Positions 57,636-64,000 of a DNA stretch of 64,000 bases are shown piece after piece (positions within the stretch are counted from its first letter, which is position 1; each line of letters begins with the position of its first letter). The translations under genes and the position numbers were made by a program. This DNA comes from Hydrocarboniclastica marina (GTDB lineage: Bacteria; Pseudomonadota; Gammaproteobacteria; Pseudomonadales; Oleiphilaceae), in assembly GCF_004851605.1 (NCBI RefSeq), contig NZ_CP031093.1, positions 3,658,692 to 3,722,691 of the forward strand, given 5' to 3'. The notes under the pieces are model-generated. The model searched no databases, was not told where the DNA came from, and saw only the letters and a list, made by a program, of their open reading frames with translations.

Positions 57636-59771
57636 TTATTCTCCGTTGGTAAAGCTAAAGTTGGTGAGATAAGACTCGTACAGTCGCACTGGTTCGACGC
57701 CATCGGGCAACCGCTTGGCGATTGCCTGGAAGCGCCGGTCATCGTCGGTAACGATATAGGCAATGCGTACCCCATCCACCTTACCCAGTGCCTTGATAAA
57801 GGGTGTGGCTGCATCCGCGTTATTTAGTAGTGCATAGGCATCTGCCACCGCCCATCCATCGGCGGGCAGCTTGTCAATACGACTCCCTCGCGCTCCAGCG
57901 CGCAACCACAGTAACGGCGCAACTCGGCTAAACGCTAGGTTGTGGCTGACCGATAATGGGGTTTCATACGTCAGGGTGAAAAATTCGGCGTTTTCCTCGA
58001 ATCCTTCTGCTATCGGGAATTCGTCGATAAACTTGTAATCGCCCTCAATAGCCTGACCGTCCGGAGTTTTGCCTCTGATGGCAGCGGCAACACGCGGCTT
58101 GGTAACGTAGTCGCAAATACCCAACCTCTCCCAATCGGGATCACCTGGACGTAGACCTGCTTGCCGCAGAGCGGCTTGCTCATCGGAGCGAACTTCGTTA
58201 TTAGTGACGCATATTGACTGTCGCCGACCGCCGTCCTGTCGATTGAGGCGCATCACCGCATGTGCCGTTGATCCTGAACCACTAAAAAAGTCGAGGATAA
58301 TCGCGTCGGGCTTCCCTCGAACAATTATGCGAAGGGCATCTTCAACAGCGTAAAGACTCTTGGGGAACGGGAATGCACGACCATTGCCCAAAAACTTTCC
58401 GACTAAATCGGTGCCGTATGCGCCGGCGTCATGCCTTTTCCTGTGCCAAACGGTACGGACTTTCTTGGTCGCAGCACCGTCGTAAACTACGTCTGCAACC
58501 CCTGTCACCGGATCTCGAGCCAGTACGACCAAGGTCCCGTCTTCAACTTCCTTACGAAGTTGCTCAGACAGGTACGAAAAGCCCCACGATTTGCGCTTCT
58601 TGTCGTACGCTCCAAGCGCTACAAAGCCCTTCTTGACAAGGTCGTTAAATGTACTGACTCCGACTCCCCACCTTCCAAGCGTCAGATTTTTGCGCACAGG
58701 CCAGACCGCAACGTTGCCATCCGCATCAGTTAGGTTAAAGTCGGGTTCTTGTTCAAGAGGAAGGTATTGGCCCGCTTTCACAATCTTCTTGGTCTTGGGA
58801 TTGATCCAGATGGGATAAAACATCTGTTCGCGATCTTTTCTCTCCGCTTCATCCCCTGATCGAAGTAACCCTTTCCACCGAGGTCGCGCGTGGCCATCAT
58901 CAGATGCTTTCGAGTCCGTCGTTGTTAGGAGGTCGTCGTCCCCTGCGAAGATTTTGCTCTCAGGGCCGAAACAGAAGAACGCATATTCCTCTACGCGTGA
59001 AAGATAACCTTGTGTCACGCCCTTAGGGTTGATCACGATTGTGACCTGCTGGATCGTGAACCCCTCCAGTGTTTGTTCCAGCAACAACCCTAACCGTCGA
59101 ACCTCGTGCTCGTCTATTGTGACAATTAAAGTACCTGACGGCTTAAGTAGCTCTTTGGCGATTAACAGGCGCCGTTCCATGAAAGCAAGCCACTTGGAAT
59201 GGCGATAAAGATCGTCCTCGCCAACGTAGTTGTTATTGTACTTCCAGTCACTCGCGCCTGAGTTGTAAGGCGGGTCAATATAGATGGCGTCAACATTGCC
59301 GCGATGGGTATAGGTCAGCATCTTGAGGACATGGAAGTTCTCTCCATTAATGACCGAATGGTGAGGCTTCTCGCCGCCTCGCAGCACCTTGCCGGTACTG
59401 ACCAGGCCCGGATAGATGGTGTCACGGAACTCGGCCACCACCACCAGGTCATCCACCGACACGGTCTGAGTCTCGATCTCTGCGGCTCCCAGCAACTCTA
59501 AGGCCGCTATCTTCTTGCTTCTCTGAATACTCTTCACCCGCCACAGCCGCTCATCACCTTTCTTGGTAGAACCACGCTTAGGCATTACTCGAACCTTGTC
59601 ACCCTTGCGAATTGGTCGCAGCGGCAACTCAACCGCTTCCGGGCTATGACGCTCGAAATTCAGCCCAAAGGGTAACCGTGACGACAGCATCTTGAACTCT
59701 CGATCCAGCTCGGCCCCTAACGCCGCGTCTTTGGCTTTTGCCTTGGCAATCAAATCAGTCAGTCTGGACAC
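57636..59771 (-). CDS. mod: Type III DNA N6-adenine methyltransferase Mod subunit
   Basis: Modification and recognition subunit. 711 residues. Motif IV DPPYNSG is at 166-172 and precedes motif I FSGSGST at 496-502, the order of beta-class amino-methyltransferases typical of type III Mod. The target-recognition region lies between, about 230-480. The N-terminal ~130 residues form a basic extension. MSRLTDLIAKAKA is the start. The recognition site cannot be read from sequence. Confidence 0.93.
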   Translation of the reverse strand: MSRLTDLIAKAKAKDAALGAELDREFKMLSSRLPFGLNFERHSPEAVELPLRPIRKGDKVRVMPKRGSTKKGDERLWRVKSIQRSKKIAALELLGAAEIETQTVSVDDLVVVAEFRDTIYPGLVSTGKVLRGGEKPHHSVINGENFHVLKMLTYTHRGNVDAIYIDPPYNSGASDWKYNNNYVGEDDLYRHSKWLAFMERRLLIAKELLKPSGTLIVTIDEHEVRRLGLLLEQTLEGFTIQQVTIVINPKGVTQGYLSRVEEYAFFCFGPESKIFAGDDDLLTTTDSKASDDGHARPRWKGLLRSGDEAERKDREQMFYPIWINPKTKKIVKAGQYLPLEQEPDFNLTDADGNVAVWPVRKNLTLGRWGVGVSTFNDLVKKGFVALGAYDKKRKSWGFSYLSEQLRKEVEDGTLVVLARDPVTGVADVVYDGAATKKVRTVWHRKRHDAGAYGTDLVGKFLGNGRAFPFPKSLYAVEDALRIIVRGKPDAIILDFFSGSGSTAHAVMRLNRQDGGRRQSICVTNNEVRSDEQAALRQAGLRPGDPDWERLGICDYVTKPRVAAAIRGKTPDGQAIEGDYKFIDEFPIAEGFEENAEFFTLTYETPLSVSHNLAFSRVAPLLWLRAGARGSRIDKLPADGWAVADAYALLNNADAATPFIKALGKVDGVRIAYIVTDDDRRFQAIAKRLPDGVEPVRLYESYLTNFSFTNGE

Positions 59772-59833
59772 GAAATCACTTTCTCTCTTTGGATATACAC
59801 TATTGATGGCGCGGCTTTACGACGCTGCAATGC

Positions 59834-60094
59834 TTATAATTGGTTTCTCTGATACGCCGTAGTCATGGCCACTTCGGCATCGTTTGTGTTCGGGTCACGG
59901 CGCAGTGCCTTGATCTGACATATCTGTTTGGCGTCTGACTTCGGTTTGCGGCTGCCTGCACCGTCTCGCGCACGGCTGCTAAAGGCCTTGAGGCTCCGAC
60001 ACTGAGCACCAAAGCGACGGGCCGCATAACTGATCGAAAACTCGAAATTGCCATTGTCTGGACTGCTCCTCACCAGAAATTTTTCACTAGTCAT
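59834..60094 (-). CDS. Unknown 86-residue basic protein before mod
   Basis: Starts inside the last codons of the XRE regulator (8-base overlap at 60087-60094) and ends 62 bases before mod. The protein is rich in Arg, Lys, Ala and Ser, with FEFSISYAARRFGAQC near the start and no membrane segment or recognisable motif. Overlap with the regulator suggests it is translated, but it could also be a chance frame. No function is proposed. Confidence 0.45.
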   Translation of the reverse strand: MTSEKFLVRSSPDNGNFEFSISYAARRFGAQCRSLKAFSSRARDGAGSRKPKSDAKQICQIKALRRDPNTNDAEVAMTTAYQRNQL

Positions 60095-60290
60095 CCTTAA
60101 ACTCGAATAAATCGCCTACATCACATCCCAGATATCGGCACAGAGCTTCAATTGTTTCGAGCTCTACGCGACTGGCCGTTTCGTGATAAAGCCGGGTGAC
60201 AGTGCCCCGGTTCACGCCCGTCTCCCTCGCTACATCAACAATCTTGAGCTTCTTTTCACCCATCAATCTGGACAGATGGCATTTAATCAT
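60087..60290 (-). CDS. XRE-family transcriptional regulator
   Basis: 67-residue Cro/C1-type helix-turn-helix protein. KIVDVARETGVNRGTVTRLYHE is the DNA-recognition region; ALCRYLGCDVGDLFEF is the typical end. It is the size of restriction controller proteins and stands first in the leftward restriction unit. ATG at 60290 has GGTGAG before it; an upstream start at 60359 is less likely. Control of mod-res is inferred from position. Confidence 0.85.
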   Translation of the reverse strand: MIKCHLSRLMGEKKLKIVDVARETGVNRGTVTRLYHETASRVELETIEALCRYLGCDVGDLFEFKDD

Positions 60291-60334
60291 TGGCTCACCA
60301 AAGAACAAAATAACCCGCAGGAGATCAAAAAGAC

Positions 60335-60356
60335 TTGCAATAGGCCTTTTAGAGTG
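60335..60356 (+). promoter_or_regulatory. Possible promoter for the integrase unit
   Basis: TTGCAA and CATAAT are about 16 bases apart in the divergent region between the XRE regulator and the winged-helix gene. Weak evidence. Confidence 0.3.
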
Positions 60357-60370
60357 CATAATGATCTTCA

Positions 60371-60410
60371 GGAGGACATTTTGAGGCGCTAACGACTCGG
60401 TATGTCCTCC
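60371..60410. promoter_or_regulatory. Inverted repeat in the divergent regulatory region
   Basis: GGAGGACAT (60371-60379) and ATGTCCTCC (60402-60410) are perfect inverted copies separated by 22 bases. They lie between the two diverging units, about 30 bases before the winged-helix gene, suitable for an operator. Confidence 0.5.
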
Positions 60411-60440
60411 AGCACTGAAAGGTAGCAGAGGAAAAATCCC

Positions 60441-60677
60441 ATGTCACAGCTTTACCTCACAACCGAAGAGCTCGCCGAGCGAATTAAGTACGACCCACGA
60501 ACTATACGAGAAAGGCTCAAGGACTCCGTTCTGCTGGAAGGAGTCCATTACTTTCGTCCCTTCGGCGGCCGCAAGATTCTCTACATCTGGAGCGTGATCG
60601 AGCAAGACATGCTTGGCCATTCCACGAATCACACTTTGGCCGTGCCGATGGCCGGAGGAGGTGTTTGCCGTGGGTAA
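60441..60677 (+). CDS. Small winged-helix protein, excisionase-like
   Basis: 78 residues. TTEELAERIKYDPRTIRERLKD and GVHYFRPFGGRKILYIW match the short MerR/excisionase-like winged-helix pattern. The stop codon overlaps the GTG start of the integrase. Such small proteins before an integrase often direct excision or control its expression; here that is inferred. ATG follows AGCAGAGGAAAAATCCC. Confidence 0.7.
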   Translation: MSQLYLTTEELAERIKYDPRTIRERLKDSVLLEGVHYFRPFGGRKILYIWSVIEQDMLGHSTNHTLAVPMAGGGVCRG

Positions 60678-61902
60678 AGTCGTGGCCCGCCCTGAAACGG
60701 GCAAACTGTTTTTCGACTTCCGCTACAACGGCAAACGCTGCCGCGAACAAACCGCTCTGGGCGATTCTCCAGCGAATCGGAGGAAGCTCGAAAGCATCCT
60801 CAGGAAAATTGAGGCTGAGATCACGCTAGGCACGTTCGAGTATGGCCGCTACTTCCCCAACAGCCCCAACGCCGAAAACTTTAGTAAGCGGGCGATCGCC
60901 TCAGCCAGGGAATACCACGAGACGCCCTTGTTCAGTTGTTTTGCTGAGGACTGGTTCGAGGAGATGAAGATCCAGTGGCGTAAGTCGCACATCGCTACCG
61001 TGCGCCTGACGCTGAACAACTATCTATTGCCCGCGTTTGCAAAGAAGGAGGTCGGCCGCATCACCAAGGCAGACATTCTCGAGTTCCGGTCCTCGCTCGC
61101 CAAAGTTCAGACCCGGAGCGCGAAAAATCTGTCAGCAACTCGCATTAACCACATCATGACGCCTTTGCGCATGATCCTGAGTGAAGCAGCCAACCGCTTC
61201 GATTTTAGCTCACCCTATCACGGGATTAAATCATTGAGGGTACCGCGGACGGACGTTCAGCCCTTCACCCTCGATGAGGTGAAGCTGATCCTGGATACCG
61301 TCCGGCCCGACTTTCGAGAGTATTTCACGGTCAGGTTCTTCACCGGCTTGCGGACTGGTGAAATCGATGGCCTGCAATGGGAGCACGTCGATTTCAGGCG
61401 CCGCCAGATTCTGGTGCGTCAGTCACTGGTGAACGGTGAGCTGGAATATACCAAGAATGATGGGTCATTCAGGACCATCGACATGTCCCAGTTGGTGCAT
61501 GACGCGCTCATGAGGCAGCGAAAGGTCACCGGCTCCAATACGTTCGTGTTCTGCACACGCTCGGGCACACCATTGTCCCATAACAATGTCACCAAGCGAG
61601 TCTGGTACCCGTTATTGGCTCACTTGAATTTGCGTAAACGCCGGCCCTACCAGACAAGACATACCGCAGCGACGCTATGGCTCGCTTCAGGCGAGAGCCC
61701 AGAGTGGATTGCCCAACAGATGGGCCACACAACGACCGAAATGCTGTTTCGTGTCTACTCCCGTTATGTGCCGAACCTAACTCGCCGGGACGGCTCCGCC
61801 TTCGAGCGATTGCTACTGCAGAGTTTTGATCAAAGCGGATCGACCACGGCCTCCGAAACGCCTACCAACCCCTCCATGATGGAGCTAAATCATGAGCACT
61901 AA
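60670..61902 (+). CDS. Tyrosine-type site-specific integrase
   Basis: Recombinase of the phage-integrase family, probably the one that moves this island. 410 residues from GTG at 60670, which has GGAGGAGG 9 bases upstream; an ATG at 60613 overlaps the preceding gene too far. An N-terminal DUF3596-type arm-binding region (1-60) leads to a core-binding domain (85-185) and the catalytic domain with R228 in GLRTGE, R330 in TRHT, H353 in MGH and nucleophile Y363 in RVYSRY. The first His of the HxxR motif is Tyr here, a known variant. It reads away from tRNA-Arg. Confidence 0.92.
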   Translation: MGKVVARPETGKLFFDFRYNGKRCREQTALGDSPANRRKLESILRKIEAEITLGTFEYGRYFPNSPNAENFSKRAIASAREYHETPLFSCFAEDWFEEMKIQWRKSHIATVRLTLNNYLLPAFAKKEVGRITKADILEFRSSLAKVQTRSAKNLSATRINHIMTPLRMILSEAANRFDFSSPYHGIKSLRVPRTDVQPFTLDEVKLILDTVRPDFREYFTVRFFTGLRTGEIDGLQWEHVDFRRRQILVRQSLVNGELEYTKNDGSFRTIDMSQLVHDALMRQRKVTGSNTFVFCTRSGTPLSHNNVTKRVWYPLLAHLNLRKRRPYQTRHTAATLWLASGESPEWIAQQMGHTTTEMLFRVYSRYVPNLTRRDGSAFERLLLQSFDQSGSTTASETPTNPSMMELNHEH

Positions 61903-62185
61903 ACTCGCACTTCTGCCATATGCTGCGCCTGCACGATATTCCCGTGACGAGCGTTTGAGGATAACCAGACTCGCGGGTGCTTTGCGGTTGGCGCTTAACA
62001 TTCATCCCGGGAACGGCTTGGTCATGGTTCTCGGCCATGGCGGGGAGAAGAACAACCTGGAGGCTCTGGAAACCTGGGTACAGAGGAGCCTCGAAGCTCA
62101 GGCCCTACCCCCCAATCGCGCCTCACTTCAGCCATTGCTTGCGCAGCTGGAGACTTACCTGACCCACTGGGAAGCCGACAAATGA
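61892..62185 (+). CDS. Unknown protein coupled to the integrase
   Basis: 97 residues, overlapping the integrase end by 11 bases. LRITRLAGALRLALN and HPGNGLVMVLGHGG stand out, with helical C-terminal residues. No recognised domain. It shares ATGA with the next gene, so the two and the integrase look co-translated. Confidence 0.6.
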   Translation: MSTKLALLPYAAPARYSRDERLRITRLAGALRLALNIHPGNGLVMVLGHGGEKNNLEALETWVQRSLEAQALPPNRASLQPLLAQLETYLTHWEADK

Positions 62186-62463
62186 GTCGGTTCGCGATGT
62201 TCAAGGGCGCTACCACTCGAATGGAATCCTGTGTCGTCATAAGCGTCTATCCAACCATTGACCCGATGTGGCCTCTGATTTGGCGCCTTATTCTCCGGGC
62301 CGGAGATCAGGATCTTGTGGTGTTTCTGGCCGAAGGCACGCTGATTAGCAGGACCTTACCGGGACTGTATCAGGAGCTTTTCGGTGTGCTCACTTGCGCC
62401 CCATTTGCCGGACGGCTCTATTGCACTCTCGATGAGTTCGTTCTGATGCCGGATGTGAACTAA
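62182..62463 (+). CDS. Unknown small protein
   Basis: 93 residues, starting in the ATGA overlap with the preceding gene. Alternating hydrophobic stretches such as MWPLIWRLILRAG and DLVVFLAEG suggest a compact globular or peripheral membrane protein. No motif recognised. It ends 15 bases before a nested palindrome. Confidence 0.55.
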   Translation: MSRFAMFKGATTRMESCVVISVYPTIDPMWPLIWRLILRAGDQDLVVFLAEGTLISRTLPGLYQELFGVLTCAPFAGRLYCTLDEFVLMPDVN

Positions 62464-62477
62464 ACGTCGGTCACTGT

Positions 62478-62516
62478 CCGAGACAAAACCGGGACAGAGT
62501 CCCGACACTGTCTCGG
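62478..62516. repeat. Nested 39 bp palindrome
   Basis: CCGAGACA (62478-62485) pairs with TGTCTCGG (62509-62516), and CGGGAC (62490-62495) pairs with GTCCCG (62499-62504). AAAC and ACAC lie symmetrically between the two pairings. A T-run is absent, so it is not a normal terminator. Confidence 0.7.
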
Positions 62517-62666
62517 ATAATGATCTCGTAGCCGGCTCTTCAAAGATGCCAGATCTCTTCTTTCCTAACCCGGAGCTATGTCCTGGTCGGTACTGTCGGG
62601 TAGGACGTGCGTTAGAGAATGGCCCGAACGAAGTCTGCGAAAATGTCTTGAGACAGGAGAAACCCG

Positions 62667-63008
62667 ATGTCCCCTATTACAGCTGAGGGCCTCTCGCTCC
62701 AAGAGGCCGCAACGCTTGTCGGCCGGACGACCAAAACACTTTACCGATGGATGGATAAAGGCCTTCTATCCTATCTACTGAGCGAGGCAGGACGGCGGCT
62801 GATTGATCAATCGGAACTGCTCAAAGTGGCCACCAGAAGCACAGGCGCCAGAGCGCGCAGCCGCGACAACAACGCCATCATCATAAAAATGCTGATTGAC
62901 CTAGAAGGTCGCCTTGAGCGCCAAGAAGCCCTGATGATCGGTTTGGTAGAGCTGTATCAGCCCGGGTCAATCGATGCCCTCAATCGTAAGCGTCAGTTGC
63001 TGCGTTAA
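62667..63008 (+). CDS. MerR-like helix-turn-helix protein
   Basis: 113 residues. LSLQEAATLVGRTTKTLYRWMDKGLL is a MerR-type helix-turn-helix; a basic linker and a helical tail (KMLIDLEGRLERQEALM) that may dimerise follow. AGGAG lies 7 bases before ATG at 62667. It could act on the palindrome 150 bases upstream; that is inference. Confidence 0.75.
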   Translation: MSPITAEGLSLQEAATLVGRTTKTLYRWMDKGLLSYLLSEAGRRLIDQSELLKVATRSTGARARSRDNNAIIIKMLIDLEGRLERQEALMIGLVELYQPGSIDALNRKRQLLR

Positions 63009-63087
63009 CAGGCTCCGCACCGGCATTTGCAGCACATTCGAGCTAAGGCTATTTTGTCGGCGAGGACTCATCACATCCGAGGTCAGA

Positions 63088-63344
63088 ATGAGAACCACCA
63101 TTCGAAAATTAGGAAGAATGTTGGAGTCGTTCCGCCAGCGGCTATCTGTGACCAGCTTCATCTCAAGGTAGGGGATAGCGTGGAAATCGACGCTCAAGAC
63201 AGCACAATTACTATTCAACCGTATAAACGCAGGCGGAAGTACGCGCTAAGCGAGCTGCTGGCCCAGTGCGATGAAGATTCGCCTTTTCCAGACGACCTGA
63301 CAGAGTGGGACCGAGCTCCAGCTGTTGGTCGGGAGCAGCCGTGA
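63088..63344 (+). pseudogene. Frameshifted MazE/PemI-type antitoxin
   Basis: ATG at 63088 with AGG upstream opens MRTTIRKLG, the usual AbrB-type start of MazE antitoxins. The expected continuation NVGVVPPAAICDQLHLKVG is in another frame from 63117, and runs to a typical MazE tail (ELLAQCDEDSPFP, EWDRAPAVGRE) ending at 63344. A frame change of about two extra bases near 63115 separates them. No MazF/PemK toxin follows, so this is an orphan remnant. Confidence 0.7.
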
Positions 63345-63411
63345 GCATGACCACGGCATTTCCCTGGCCATGTTCAAACTGAATCAATGCGGGCTTTGCT
63401 GCGTCTACGCA

Positions 63412-63648
63412 TCACGCTTTAGGCTCCGGCTGATCACGACTGGCCAGGGATTCTTCCGACACGTCCTGGTCGTCAAACCAATCATCCCACACCGAATCGA
63501 ACGGCCTATCGTACTTAATCACCGAACCCTTCAATTTCTCTAGCGGGTCCAGCTCCCGAGGCAACGGCGTAAAAACCTCATCTGCGTGACCCGTATGTTC
63601 GTTCAGACCCCGAAGCAGGTCTTTTTCTGAGAGTAGTCGTTTTTTCAT
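63412..63648 (-). CDS. Antitoxin-like small acidic protein
   Basis: 78 residues from ATG at 63648, which has GAGGTGAG upstream. The middle PLEKLKGSVIKYDRPFDSVWDDW resembles the tail of AbrB-type antitoxins, and the end is acidic. The N-terminus (KKRLLSEKDLLRGLNEHTG) is helical. No toxin gene lies next to it on this strand. The similarity is by eye. Confidence 0.5.
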   Translation of the reverse strand: MKKRLLSEKDLLRGLNEHTGHADEVFTPLPRELDPLEKLKGSVIKYDRPFDSVWDDWFDDQDVSEESLASRDQPEPKA

Positions 63649-63706
63649 GGGCTCACCTCGCAAGAGCAGGATCTGGCGACTGCACACCGTGATGAAGAAT
63701 ACTCTA

Positions 63707-64000
63707 GCCCGGATTTCTCATGAGGAGGAAGGAAAAAGCGGCTTAAAGTGGTAACATTTCAGGACCTTACACCAAAAACGAACCACCAGAAGCCGCATCC
63801 AAAATGGTACCCGAAAAGCTGACCTTCTCGCCACTGTTCCGCCGTCAGATTGAAGCCGATTTCTCCGGAGGCCACATCACCTCCGATGCTGGCTTGTTGT
63901 TATTACGCGAAGTCGATAAGCAACACCAGTTAACCCAGCGACTGGCCGAGACTCTGGTCGATCAGCGGGATTCCACGATGGTTCGTCACCAACTCGATAC
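63707..64000 (+). mobile_element. Left end of an IS1380-type insertion sequence
   Basis: CCCGGATTTCTCATGAGGAGG at about 63708 looks like the terminal repeat of IS1380-family elements, followed by ~75 bases and a transposase start. The right end lies outside the window. Family is assigned from the transposase N-terminus and the end sequence. Confidence 0.65.
63804..64000 (+). CDS. IS1380-family transposase, N-terminal part
   Basis: About 65 residues are visible before the window edge. FRRQIEADFSGGHITSDAGLLLLREVD is the usual N-terminus of IS1380-family DDE transposases. The catalytic region is outside the window. Start ATG at 63804. Confidence 0.8.
   Translation, partial: MVPEKLTFSPLFRRQIEADFSGGHITSDAGLLLLREVDKQHQLTQRLAETLVDQRDSTMVRHQLD

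Overview
The window is about 64 kb of GC-rich DNA from a gammaproteobacterium. The order argH / algZ-algR-hemC-hemD-hemX-hemY, the rho-trxA-ppx neighbourhood, the block of ABC-F ATPase, FKBP isomerase, algQ and dsbB, and a separate Fur-type site beside bfd-bfr all resemble Pseudomonas-like and Marinobacter-like chromosomes. Genus is inferred from gene order and protein character only; no search was possible.

Positions 1-51,900 are core chromosome. 1-7,343: argH (cut by the left edge), the AlgZ/AlgR two-component pair and the haem genes hemCDXY. 7,531-17,510: an NAD(P)H-dependent iron-sulphur flavoprotein with ubiD, then rho with a long leader, the molybdenum-cofactor genes moaB-moeA-moaD-moaE and mobA, trxA and ppx. 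17,519-25,642: an ABC-F ATPase, two small conserved proteins, an FKBP isomerase, the anti-sigma factor algQ/rsd, dsbB, a FliL-like protein, rmf and gshA. 25,686-32,633: tex, a GGDEF/EAL protein, the Rep helicase and yhbY. 33,204-38,803: ftsH-folP-glmM-tpiA-secG; the usual rlmE gene between yhbY and ftsH is present only as a broken remnant. 38,839-48,446: tRNA-Leu followed by rimP-nusA-infB-rbfA-truB-rpsO-pnp, with a strong promoter and two terminator-like hairpins in front of rimP. 48,603-51,667: cytochrome c5, a membrane protein with outer-membrane phospholipase A, and bfd-bfr under a Fur-type site.

From the 3' end of tRNA-Arg(CCG) at 51,941 to the right edge the content changes to accessory DNA. 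A leftward unit encodes an XRE-type regulator, an unknown 86-residue basic protein, a type III restriction-modification pair (Mod, Res) and a large SMC-like ATPase with a zinc-hook CxxC and a PrrC/RloC-like R-x3-E...H signature, so it may be an anticodon-nuclease back-up to the restriction system. A rightward unit encodes a small winged-helix protein, a tyrosine integrase, two unknown small proteins that overlap end to end, then a MerR-like regulator, a frameshifted orphan MazE-type antitoxin, an antitoxin-like small protein, and the left end of an IS1380-type insertion sequence cut by the window edge.

The most interesting parts are the five-gene restriction/ATPase unit, the rlmE remnant in an otherwise canonical operon, the regulatory leaders of rho, rimP and pnp, a nested palindrome in the island, and several short, degenerate 15-20 bp tandem repeat arrays in intergenic DNA and one in frame inside truB.
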